Shown: positions 50,549 to 58,707 of the stretch, in pieces
Position numbering within the stretch: position 1 is the first letter of the stretch
Layout: each line of letters begins with the position of its first letter
Assembly (NCBI RefSeq): GCF_001482405.1
Contig: NZ_LPXO01000007.1
Span: 129,001-193,000 of the forward strand
DNA: 64,000 nucleotides
Reading direction: 5' to 3'
Source of the DNA: Pseudoponticoccus marisrubri
GTDB taxonomy: Bacteria > Pseudomonadota > Alphaproteobacteria > Rhodobacterales > Rhodobacteraceae
The notes under the pieces: model-generated
The model's input: only the letters and a program-made list of their open reading frames with translations
Databases searched by the model: none
What the model was told of the DNA's origin: nothing
Made by a program: the position numbers and the translations under genes

Positions 50549-52924
50549 CTAGCCCTTTTCGGCCTCGGCCACGTTGCGCTTGACCGACAGGAAGCTGTCC
50601 GGCGTGACCGAGATCGTGTCGATCCCGGCCTGCACCAGCAGCCGTGCGAAATCGGGATCGTTGCTGGGCGCCTGGCCGCAGAGCCCGATCTTGCGCCCCG
50701 CGGCACGGGCCCGGGCGATGGCCTGCTCGATCATCCACAACACCGCCGGGTCGCGTTCGCGGAACACCTCGGCCAGCGCCTCGCTGTCGCGGTCGATGCC
50801 CAGTGTCAGCTGGGTCAGGTCGTTGGACCCGATCGAGAAGCCGTCGAAACGCTGAGCGAACTCCTCGGCCCGGATTACGTTCGAGGGGATCTCGGTCATG
50901 ACGTAGACCTGCAACCCGTTCTCGCCGCGGCGCAGCCCGTTCTCGGCCATCACCTCCAGCACCTTGTCCGCCTCCTCGGGCGAGCGGCAGAAGGGGATCA
51001 TCAGGATCACGTTGGTGAATCCCATCTCGTCGCGCAGCCGCCGCATGGCGCGGCATTCCAGTGCAAAACCCTGCCGGTAGAACTCGGAATAATAGCGCGC
51101 CGCGCCGCGCAGCCCGATCATCGGGTTCTCCTCGTCGGGCTCGAACGAGCGCCCGCCCAGCAGGTCGGCATATTCGTTGGACTTGAAATCGCTCATCCGC
51201 ACGATGACCGGCTTGGGGTGCCAGACCGCCGCGATCCGGGCCAGCCCCATGGACAGGCGGCGCACGAAATAGTCGGCCCCGTCCTCGAACCCGGTGGTCA
51301 GCGCGTCCAGCGCGGCGCGCTCCTCGGCATCCCGCACCGCACCGGGATCCAGCAGCGCCAGCGGGTGGGCCTTGATCTCGTTGCCGATCAGGAACTCCAT
51401 CCGGGCCAGCCCGACCCCGTCCACCGGCAGCCGCCACCAGCGCACCGCGGCCGAGGGGTTGGCGACGTTCAGCATCACCCCGGTCCGTGTTTCGGGCACG
51501 TCGTCCAGCGCGATGTCCTGCGTCTCGATCCGCGCGATGCCGTCATAGACCGCGCCGTGATCGCCCTCGGCGCAGGAGACGGTGACATCCTGCCCGTCAT
51601 GCAGCAGATGCGTGGCGTCGCCAGTGCCCACAACTGCCGGCAGGCCCAGCTCGCGGCTGACGATGGCGGCATGCGAGGTGCGCCCGCCATGATCGGTGAC
51701 GATGGCCGCGGCGCGTTTCATGATCGGCACCCAGTCGGGATCGGTGGTCGAGGTAACCAGCACGGCGCCATCGACGAAACGGTCGATATCGGCGGCGCTG
51801 CGGATCAGGCAGACCCGCCCCGCCGCCGCCGCATTGCCCACGCTCAGCCCGCCGAGCAGCTTGCGCCCCGGATCGGTCACGTCATAGCTGCGCAGCACCG
51901 CGCCGCTTTGGCGCGCCTGCACGGTCTCGGGCCGGGCCTGCACGATGAACAGCTCTCCCGTCAGCCCGTCGCGGGCCCATTCCATGTCCATCGGCAGGCC
52001 GTAATGGCGCTCGATGATGGCGGCATAGCGGGCCAGCTCGACGATCTCGTGATCTTCCAGCACGAAACGCGCGCGCTCGGCCAGCGAGGTGGGCACGTTG
52101 CGCGTGGCGGACTCGCCCGGGCCGCCATGGATCATCTTGATCTCCTTGGCGCCCAGGTCCTTGGCCACGATCGGCTGGCGCGCGGGATCGTCCAGGAAGG
52201 GCTTAAAGACCTGGTACTCGTCGGGATCGACCGCCCCCTGCACCACGTTCTCGCCCAGACCCCAGGCGCCGGTGATCAGCACGAAGCGGTCGCAGCCGGT
52301 CTCGGTGTCGATCGAGAACATCACCCCCGAAGCGCCGATATCGGCCCGCACCATGCGCTGCACGCCCACCGAGAGCGCCACCTCCTGGTGGTCGAAACCC
52401 TGCACCTGCCGGTAGGTGATCGCGCGGTCGGTGAAGAGCGAGGCATAGCAGCGCCGGCACGCATCCAGCAGCGCCGCCTCGCCGGTGATGTTGAGATAGG
52501 TCTCCTGCTGGCCGGCAAAGCTGGCATCGGGCAGGTCCTCGGCCGTGGCGCTGGACCGCACGGCGACCGAGGGCGCGTCATCCCCGCTCTGCCGCGCGAG
52601 GGCGCGATAGGCGGCGCGGATGTCCTCGGCAATCACTTCGGGCCAGGTGCCGGCGATGATCGCCTCGCGCAGGGCGCGCCCGGTCTCCTGCAGCGTGGCG
52701 CGGCCCTCTTCCAGCGCCGCGATGCGCTCGCGGATCACCGTGTCCAGCCCGTTCTCGGACAGGAAGCGGCGATAGGCGTCCGCGGTGGTGGCAAAGCCGC
52801 CGGGCACGCGCACCCCCTGCCCGCCAAGCTCGGCGATCATCTCGCCCAGCGACGCGTTCTTGCCCCCCACGCGCGGCACGTCGCTGCGCCGAAGCTCCTC
52901 GAACCAGATCAGATTCTCAGCCAA
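50549..52924 (-). CDS. ppsA: Phosphoenolpyruvate synthase
   Basis: 791 residues, normal length. The N-terminal ATP-grasp domain (VPRVGGKNASLGEMIAELGG; PDASFAGQQETYLNI), the swivelling domain with catalytic His in GGRTSHAAIVSRELG, and the C-terminal TIM barrel (GLARMEFLIGNEIKAHP; SIGSNDLTQLTLGIDRDS; GLCGQAPSNDPDFARLLV) are all present. It makes PEP from pyruvate for gluconeogenesis. The upstream gap to the ABC operon is 169 bases; I see no gene in it. Confidence 0.97.
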   Translation of the reverse strand: MAENLIWFEELRRSDVPRVGGKNASLGEMIAELGGQGVRVPGGFATTADAYRRFLSENGLDTVIRERIAALEEGRATLQETGRALREAIIAGTWPEVIAEDIRAAYRALARQSGDDAPSVAVRSSATAEDLPDASFAGQQETYLNITGEAALLDACRRCYASLFTDRAITYRQVQGFDHQEVALSVGVQRMVRADIGASGVMFSIDTETGCDRFVLITGAWGLGENVVQGAVDPDEYQVFKPFLDDPARQPIVAKDLGAKEIKMIHGGPGESATRNVPTSLAERARFVLEDHEIVELARYAAIIERHYGLPMDMEWARDGLTGELFIVQARPETVQARQSGAVLRSYDVTDPGRKLLGGLSVGNAAAAGRVCLIRSAADIDRFVDGAVLVTSTTDPDWVPIMKRAAAIVTDHGGRTSHAAIVSRELGLPAVVGTGDATHLLHDGQDVTVSCAEGDHGAVYDGIARIETQDIALDDVPETRTGVMLNVANPSAAVRWWRLPVDGVGLARMEFLIGNEIKAHPLALLDPGAVRDAEERAALDALTTGFEDGADYFVRRLSMGLARIAAVWHPKPVIVRMSDFKSNEYADLLGGRSFEPDEENPMIGLRGAARYYSEFYRQGFALECRAMRRLRDEMGFTNVILMIPFCRSPEEADKVLEVMAENGLRRGENGLQVYVMTEIPSNVIRAEEFAQRFDGFSIGSNDLTQLTLGIDRDSEALAEVFRERDPAVLWMIEQAIARARAAGRKIGLCGQAPSNDPDFARLLVQAGIDTISVTPDSFLSVKRNVAEAEKG

Positions 52925-53093
52925 ACGTCCTCTCCTCTCCCAGACGCGCCCAGTCTAGACCGCCCCGCCCGGGCGGCCTTGACGTCGATCATGGCAGAAG
53001 GAGATTGGCGCGCGCGCGGTCCGAAACGGACACGACCGCCGGCCGGGGCGCGTCGGCGTCCCGACCGGCGGCCGCGCCGGGGGAGGAGCCCGC

Positions 53094-54602
53094 TCAGGCC
53101 ACCTTTTCGCCGATCCCCGAGATGGCCTGGATGAGGTTGTCCTCGGTCACCTCCTCGGAGGTGAAGGTGCGGATGATGCGGCCGCTATACATGGCGACGA
53201 TGCGGTCCGAGACATGCAGCACCTCGGGCATCTCCGAGGAGATGACGATCACCGCATAGCCCTGCGCGGCGAGGTCGCGCACCAGCTTGTGGATCTCGGA
53301 CTTGCTGCCCACGTCGATGCCGCGCGTGGGCTCGTCCACGATCAGCACGTTGGGATGCATGGACAGCCACTTGCCGATCACGATCTTCTGCTGGTTGCCG
53401 CCCGACAGGTTGCCCACCTGCTGCTTCCAGCCCGGCGTGCGGATGTCCAGCCGGTCACGGTACTGGTCGAAGATCGCGATCTCGGCGCCGTCGGCCACGA
53501 AGGGTCCGGCGGTCAGGTCGTCCACCTGCGGCAGGGTCATGTTGTCGCGACAATTCATGCCCAGCACCAGCCCTTGTGTCTTGCGGTCCTCGGGCACCAG
53601 CGAGATGCCCTTGCCGATCGCATCGGCCGGCGAGGTGATGCGCGTCTCCTGCCCGTCCAGCCGGATCTGCCCTGCCGAGGGGGTGCGCAGCCCGAAGAGC
53701 GTCTCGGCGATCTCGGTGCGGCCGGCGCCCACCAGCCCGTAGAAGCCCAGCACCTCGCCGCGGCGGACTTCGAAGCTGACATCGTGGTAGAGCCGACCGC
53801 AGCTGAGATTGCGCACCTCGAGCGCCACGTCGCCCAGTTCGTGATGGCTGGCATTGCGGCTGAGATCCAGCTTGCGCCCGATCATCAGCTGGGTGACCTC
53901 TTCCTCGTTGGTCTCGGCGGTGTTCAGCGTGCCGCGATACTGGCCGTCGCGCAGCACGCTGATCCGGTCGGTGATCTTGAAGATCTCCTCCATCCGGTGC
54001 GAGATGTAGATGATCCCCACCCCGTGCGCGCGCAGATCGGCGATCACGTCGAACAGCACCACCTTCTCGGCATCGGTCAGGGATGCGGTCGGCTCGTCGA
54101 AGATCACAGCCTTGGCATCCACGGTCAGCGCGCGGGCGATCTCGACCATCTGCTGGTTGGCGATCGACAGATCCCCCACCCGGGTGCGCGCGTCGAAGCC
54201 GACCTTGAGCTTGCCGAGGATGGCGTTGGTCTTCTCTTCCAGCCTGGGCCAGTCCACGAGGCCGAAGCGCTTGCGCGGCAGCTCGCCCAGGTAGATGTTC
54301 TCGGCCACCGACAGCTCGTCGGCCAGGCTCAGCTCCTGGTGGATGAAGACGATGCCCTTGGCCTTGGCGTCCAGCGGGCCCGACATGACCGCCGGTTCCT
54401 CGTTGATGATGATGCGCCCCTCGTTGGGTTGCAGGATGCCGCCCAGCACCTTCATCAGGGTGGACTTGCCGGCGCCGTTCTCGCCCATCAGGGCGTGCAC
54501 CTCTCCGGGCATGACGCTGAAGGACACGCCATCCAGCGCGCGCACGCCCGGGAAGGTCTTGACGATGTCCTCGAGCCGCAGGGCGGGGGTCGGATCGGTC
54601 AT
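53094..54602 (-). CDS. Sugar ABC importer ATPase (RbsA-type double NBD)
   Basis: 502 residues with two ATP-binding halves. The first has Walker A GENGAGKSTLMKVL, IANQQMVEIAR as signature region, and VIFDEPTASLTD. The second has the degenerate P-loop GLVGAGRTEIAETL, signature LSGGNQQKIVIGKW, and VLIVDEPTRGIDVG. This is the RbsA/XylG/AraG layout for monosaccharide importers. It is the last gene of a set with two permeases, an SDR and a binding protein. Overlap with the permease by ATGA. Confidence 0.93.
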   Translation of the reverse strand: MTDPTPALRLEDIVKTFPGVRALDGVSFSVMPGEVHALMGENGAGKSTLMKVLGGILQPNEGRIIINEEPAVMSGPLDAKAKGIVFIHQELSLADELSVAENIYLGELPRKRFGLVDWPRLEEKTNAILGKLKVGFDARTRVGDLSIANQQMVEIARALTVDAKAVIFDEPTASLTDAEKVVLFDVIADLRAHGVGIIYISHRMEEIFKITDRISVLRDGQYRGTLNTAETNEEEVTQLMIGRKLDLSRNASHHELGDVALEVRNLSCGRLYHDVSFEVRRGEVLGFYGLVGAGRTEIAETLFGLRTPSAGQIRLDGQETRITSPADAIGKGISLVPEDRKTQGLVLGMNCRDNMTLPQVDDLTAGPFVADGAEIAIFDQYRDRLDIRTPGWKQQVGNLSGGNQQKIVIGKWLSMHPNVLIVDEPTRGIDVGSKSEIHKLVRDLAAQGYAVIVISSEMPEVLHVSDRIVAMYSGRIIRTFTSEEVTEDNLIQAISGIGEKVA

Positions 54603-55600
54603 ATCTTCAGCTCCTCTTTGCCCTTCACGTTCAGCTGGCGGTCCAGGAACAGCACCGCGATCAGGATCAGGCCGATCACGAGGTTCACCGTCTCGGTATC
54701 GGCGCCGATATGCGACAGCCCCTTGCGCAGCAGCTGGATCGCCAGCACGCCGCCGAAGGTGGACAGGATCGAGCCCGCCCCGCCGGTCAGCTTGGTGCCG
54801 CCCAGCACCACCGCGGTGATCACCCAGAGCTCGTAGAGCTCGCCATCATTGGGATTGACCGACCCGCTTTCGGAGTAGAACACCACCGCGGACAGCGCCG
54901 CGAGAAAGCCCACGATCATGAAGTTGATCATCATGTGGGGGCCCACGCGGATGCCGGCATTGACCGCCGCCTCGCGGTTGTTGCCGATGGCATAGGCGTT
55001 GCGCCCGTGCACGGTGCGGTTCATCAGGAACCAGATCGCCGCGGTCACCAGAAGCAGGAACCATGTCGCCGTATGCAGGCCCAGGACCTGCGCCTCGGCG
55101 AAATCGACCAGCGTCCAGTTCAGGTGGCTGGTGGGTTGCTCGCCGTTATACATGAAGACCAGCCCGCGATAGCCCAGCATGGCGCCCAGCGTCACGATGA
55201 AGGCGTCGACGCCGGTCTTCCAGACGATCAGCCCGTTCAGCGCGCCCAGCACGAGTCCGGTCAGCAGCGCCAGCAGCCAGCCCACCGGGATCACCCAGTC
55301 GCCAAGCCCGGCAAAGACGGGCCATGTCATGCTGTCGAGAAGGATGACCGCGCTCAGCGCATAGATGGCGCCGACGCTGAGGTCGATATTGCCGTTGATC
55401 ATGATGATGGTCATGCCCATGGCGATGATGCCGATCGGCGCGGACTGCTTGAACAGCAGCAGCATGTTGTCGACATCCATGAAGGCCTTCTCGCTCAGCG
55501 ACAGGAACTCGCCCGCCACGGTGAAGAAGATCAGCTCCAGCACGATGAAGCCCCAGATGGCGCCGCGCTTGAGAAAGGTGGAGAGTGCTCCGGGTTGCAT
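54599..55600 (-). CDS. Sugar ABC importer permease 1
   Basis: 333 residues from ATG 55600 behind AGGAGGCACGACCC. Eight or so membrane segments; the RbsC-family motif NGNIDLSVGAIYALSAVILL, ALNGLIVWKTGVDAFIVTLGAMLGYRGL and AVVLGGTKLTGGAGSI are present. A monosaccharide permease; a second one follows, so the pair probably forms a heterodimer. Confidence 0.92.
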   Translation of the reverse strand: MQPGALSTFLKRGAIWGFIVLELIFFTVAGEFLSLSEKAFMDVDNMLLLFKQSAPIGIIAMGMTIIMINGNIDLSVGAIYALSAVILLDSMTWPVFAGLGDWVIPVGWLLALLTGLVLGALNGLIVWKTGVDAFIVTLGAMLGYRGLVFMYNGEQPTSHLNWTLVDFAEAQVLGLHTATWFLLLVTAAIWFLMNRTVHGRNAYAIGNNREAAVNAGIRVGPHMMINFMIVGFLAALSAVVFYSESGSVNPNDGELYELWVITAVVLGGTKLTGGAGSILSTFGGVLAIQLLRKGLSHIGADTETVNLVIGLILIAVLFLDRQLNVKGKEELKI

Positions 55601-55613
55601 GGGTCGTGCCTCC

Positions 55614-56588
55614 TTACGCGATCGGGGACCAGAGCTTGCCGCGCTTGGCCGCGATATCCAGCCAGACCGCAAGAATGATGATGACCCAGGTCACCACGTA
55701 CTGGACGTAGAATTGCAGCCCGACCAGCAACAGGCCGTTCTGGATGAAGCCCAGGATCAGCACGCCGATCACCGTCTTGAAGATGGTGCCCGAACCGCCC
55801 AGCAGCGAGGCACCGCCCAGGATGACCGCGGCCAGCACCTCCAGTTCCATCCCCTGCCCCACGGTGTTCTGCGACCCCAGCGACCGGCTGGCCTGAATCA
55901 GCCCGGCGATCGCCACGCAGAGGGCCGAGAGCACGTAGCAGGAGAACACCACCCGCGCCCGCTTGATCCCCGAGAAGGTCGCCGCGGTGCCGTTGCCGCC
56001 CACCGCATAGACCTTGCGCCCGAAGGGCGTCTTGGCCAGCGCGATGCCCAGCACCGCCGCCAGCGCCGCGAAGAGCAGGATCGGCACCGGGATGCCCAGC
56101 GCCTCGCCCTGGCCGAAGATGCTGAACCAGGTGCCTTCCTTGTCGGCGATATCCATGTTCTTGCCGCCCGAATAGGTCAGCGTCAGCCCGTGGATCGCCG
56201 AGAGCATGCCCAGCGTGACGATCAGCGAGTTCAGTTTCAGGTACCCCACCAGGAAGCCGATGAAGGCGCCCAGGCACAGCGTCATGGCGAACATCGCCGG
56301 GATCGCCAGCGCGGGCCCGATCTTGTCGTGCAGGTCCAGCACGACGATGGTCGAGAAGGACATCATCGAGCCCACCGACAGGTCGAGATTGCCGCTGATG
56401 ACCACGAAGGTCACCCCCAGCGCCATCACGCCCAGGATCGCCGACGAGCGGATCACGCCCAGGATGTTGTCGGGATCGATGAAGCGCTGGTTGGCCAGCG
56501 CAAAGCCGATCATGAACAATGCGAAGGCCACGAGAATGCCCTGGCGGGCCAGCAGCCCGCCGATCTGTTGACGTGTCATTTCCGACAT
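55614..56588 (-). CDS. Sugar ABC importer permease 2
   Basis: 324 residues from ATG 56588 behind GGGGGAGGACGAC. The RbsC-type motif is FVVISGNLDLSVGSMMSFSTIVVL with VILGGASLLGGSGTIF; other segments include KLNSLIVTLGMLSAIHGLTL. Many Rbs-like systems use one permease as a dimer; this locus carries two different ones. 13 bases before permease 1. Confidence 0.92.
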   Translation of the reverse strand: MSEMTRQQIGGLLARQGILVAFALFMIGFALANQRFIDPDNILGVIRSSAILGVMALGVTFVVISGNLDLSVGSMMSFSTIVVLDLHDKIGPALAIPAMFAMTLCLGAFIGFLVGYLKLNSLIVTLGMLSAIHGLTLTYSGGKNMDIADKEGTWFSIFGQGEALGIPVPILLFAALAAVLGIALAKTPFGRKVYAVGGNGTAATFSGIKRARVVFSCYVLSALCVAIAGLIQASRSLGSQNTVGQGMELEVLAAVILGGASLLGGSGTIFKTVIGVLILGFIQNGLLLVGLQFYVQYVVTWVIIILAVWLDIAAKRGKLWSPIA

Positions 56589-56625
56589 GTCGTCCTCCCC
56601 CAATGCCGCGCCCCCGCGGCGGCTG

Positions 56626-57438
56626 TCATACCAGCGTCATGCCACCGTCGATCATGACGATCTGGCCGGTCATGTAGTCGCTGTCCTTCGACGCAAGGAA
56701 CGTCGTGGTGCCCGTAATGTCCTCGGGCCGGGCCACGCGCCCCTTCAGGATCGTGGCCGAGAATTCTTCCATCGCCTGGCCCGGGCGTTCCGCAGCACCG
56801 ATCTTCATCAGGTCCTGGTCGACCTGTTCCCACATCTCGGTCGCCACCACGCCCGGCGCGAAGCCCGTCACCGTGATGTCGTGCCGCGCCAGGTCGCGCG
56901 CACCCGATTGCGTCAGCGACACCACCCCCCATTTCGAGGCGCAATAGGGCGCGACATTGTCGAAGCCCTGCCGGCTGGCGATCGAGGCGGTGTTGACGAT
57001 CTTGCCCGGCGTGCCCTGCCGGATGAATTGCTGCGCCGCCTCCTGCATGCCGATCAGGCAGCCCAGCCCGTTGACATCCATGATGAAGCGCCAGTTCTCC
57101 TCGGTCACGTCGAGAAAGTTCATCGGCCGGTTGACGCCGGCATTGTTGAACTTGACGTCCAGCTTGCCGAACATGTCGACCGCGTGGTCGATCATGGCGC
57201 GGACCTCGTGGCGCTTGGTCACGTCGACCTGCGCATGGGTCAGCCCGACCCCCTGCGCCGCGGCACGGTCGGCATTTGCGGCGGCGACCGCGGCCACCTT
57301 GTCGCCGTTGATGTCGGCGAAACAGACATCGGCGCCCTCGTCCAGCAGGGCCTCGCCGATGGCACGCCCGATCCCCTGCGCCGCGCCGGTCACGATGCAG
57401 GAGCGGCCCGAAACGCGGCCCCCCGAAACTCGGCCCAT
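56626..57438 (-). CDS. SDR-family dehydrogenase (importer side)
   Basis: 270 residues. Cofactor site IVTGAAQGIGRAIGEALLD, NNAGVNRP, catalytic Ser/Tyr/Lys in IASRQG...APYCASKWGVVSL and the C-terminal SDYMTGQIVMIDGGM. The Asp after the second strand (FADINGD) suggests NAD preference. It lies between the binding protein and the permeases, so it probably acts on the imported compound. It shares an unusual WEQVDQDLMKIG segment with the SDR at 60580. Confidence 0.9.
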   Translation of the reverse strand: MGRVSGGRVSGRSCIVTGAAQGIGRAIGEALLDEGADVCFADINGDKVAAVAAANADRAAAQGVGLTHAQVDVTKRHEVRAMIDHAVDMFGKLDVKFNNAGVNRPMNFLDVTEENWRFIMDVNGLGCLIGMQEAAQQFIRQGTPGKIVNTASIASRQGFDNVAPYCASKWGVVSLTQSGARDLARHDITVTGFAPGVVATEMWEQVDQDLMKIGAAERPGQAMEEFSATILKGRVARPEDITGTTTFLASKDSDYMTGQIVMIDGGMTLV

Positions 57439-57516
57439 GGCGTCCTCCCGAAATGCGGTATGCAAAATCACGTCGGGCCGGGCGCGCGTGTCGCGCCCGG
57501 CCCCGGGGTTCAGGTC

Positions 57517-58482
57517 TCAGAACACCGGCTTGGTGAACTGGTCCATGTTGTCCTGCGTGATCTTCGGCGTGTCGAAATAGTTGAGGAAGGGCACCTCCTC
57601 GCCGTTCAGCACGTCGATCGCGGTCTGCAGCGCGGCCTGCGCGTCATCGACCGGCGACTGGTAGATCGAGCCCCAGTACTCGCCCGCGGCCATCGCCTCG
57701 TAGCCCACGGCGAAGTTGGTGGCACCGACGAAGATGATGTCCTCGGCCCGGTCGGCCGCCTTGGCGGCGTTCAGCGCGCCCACGCCCATGTTGTCGTCAC
57801 CGGCATAGACGCCGTCGATATCGTCATACTTGACGAGGAAGGCCTCCATGACCTGCTGCGACTTCTCGCGGTTCCAGTCGCCCGGCTGCTGGTCGATCTG
57901 CTCGACATTGGGGCAGACCTCGGGCAGGCGGTCGTTGAAGCCCTGGGCACGCTCGATCGCGGTGGTGTATCCCGGCTGGCCGGTGATGTGCACCACCTTG
58001 GCCTCGTCCTCGATGCCCATCTCCTTGAACTTGTCGCACATGATCTCGGCCGAGCGCTGGCCCTGCGTGATGTTGTCGGGCCCCGAGAAGGAGGCCACGA
58101 AGTCGAAGCCCGGCTCGGCGATGTTCGAGTTGGTCACGATGACCGGGATGTCGGCCTGGAACGCCTTGCGCACCGCCGGGATCACCGCCTCGCCATTGGT
58201 CGGCCAGATGATGATGGCATCGACCTCCTGCTGGATCAGGTCCTCCATCTGGGCGATCTGGCGCGCCACGTCGCCGCCGGCATCCAGCACCACGGTCTCG
58301 ACCATGTCATTGGCCTCGGCCGCCTCGATGAAGGCGCGCTCGTAGGTGGTCTGGTAGCTGTCGACACCCACGTTGTTCTGCGTGATGCCGATGCGCATGG
58401 TGCCCCCGTGGCCTTCGGCGAAGGCGGCGCCGGCCAGCGCGGTGGTGGCGGCCGTGGCGGCAAGTGCGAAACGATGCTTCAT
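57517..58482 (-). CDS. Periplasmic sugar-binding protein of the ABC importer
   Basis: 321 residues. Sec signal peptide 1-22 (LAGAAFA-EGHG), then a type-1 periplasmic-binding fold (MRIGITQNNVGVDSYQTTYERAFIEAA; IIWPTNGEAVIPAVRKAF; GVYAGDDNMGVGALNAAK). It would bind a small sugar or polyol. First gene of the importer operon; the intergenic region upstream is shared with the regulator and contains a large inverted repeat. Confidence 0.92.
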   Translation of the reverse strand: MKHRFALAATAATTALAGAAFAEGHGGTMRIGITQNNVGVDSYQTTYERAFIEAAEANDMVETVVLDAGGDVARQIAQMEDLIQQEVDAIIIWPTNGEAVIPAVRKAFQADIPVIVTNSNIAEPGFDFVASFSGPDNITQGQRSAEIMCDKFKEMGIEDEAKVVHITGQPGYTTAIERAQGFNDRLPEVCPNVEQIDQQPGDWNREKSQQVMEAFLVKYDDIDGVYAGDDNMGVGALNAAKAADRAEDIIFVGATNFAVGYEAMAAGEYWGSIYQSPVDDAQAALQTAIDVLNGEEVPFLNYFDTPKITQDNMDQFTKPVF

Positions 58483-58615
58483 GTGGATCTCCTCCCTGAG
58501 TATCCCTGTGTCCTGATCAGTCTCCCCGCCCCCTCCCGGGTCGGGAATCGCCACCTGCTGCGGTGGTCGACTGGCCCAAAGCATGCCGCGTCGTCACCTT
58601 CCGAAACTCAGCAAG

Positions 58616-58655
58616 TTTATCCGAAGTGGATTTATTTTTATCCACTTTGGACAAA
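58616..58655. promoter_or_regulatory. Long inverted repeat between importer operon and regulator, candidate operator
   Basis: Arms of 16 bases (58616-58631 and 58640-58655) around an 8-base A/T centre, with two mismatches. The inner 8 bases are perfect: AAGTGGAT (58624-58631) and ATCCACTT (58640-58647). It is 134 bases from the binding-protein start and 53 bases from the regulator start. Confidence 0.7.
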
Positions 58656-58707
58656 TGCGGTCTACGCTTCGAAGATCAATTTGAACATGCATTGGAGAGA
58701 TAGCGCG

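Noticed and set aside
49637-53134. A 1165-codon open frame on the plus strand
   Set aside because: Antisense to the LMW phosphatase, UPF0262 and ppsA genes; composition and lack of motifs mark it as a shadow.
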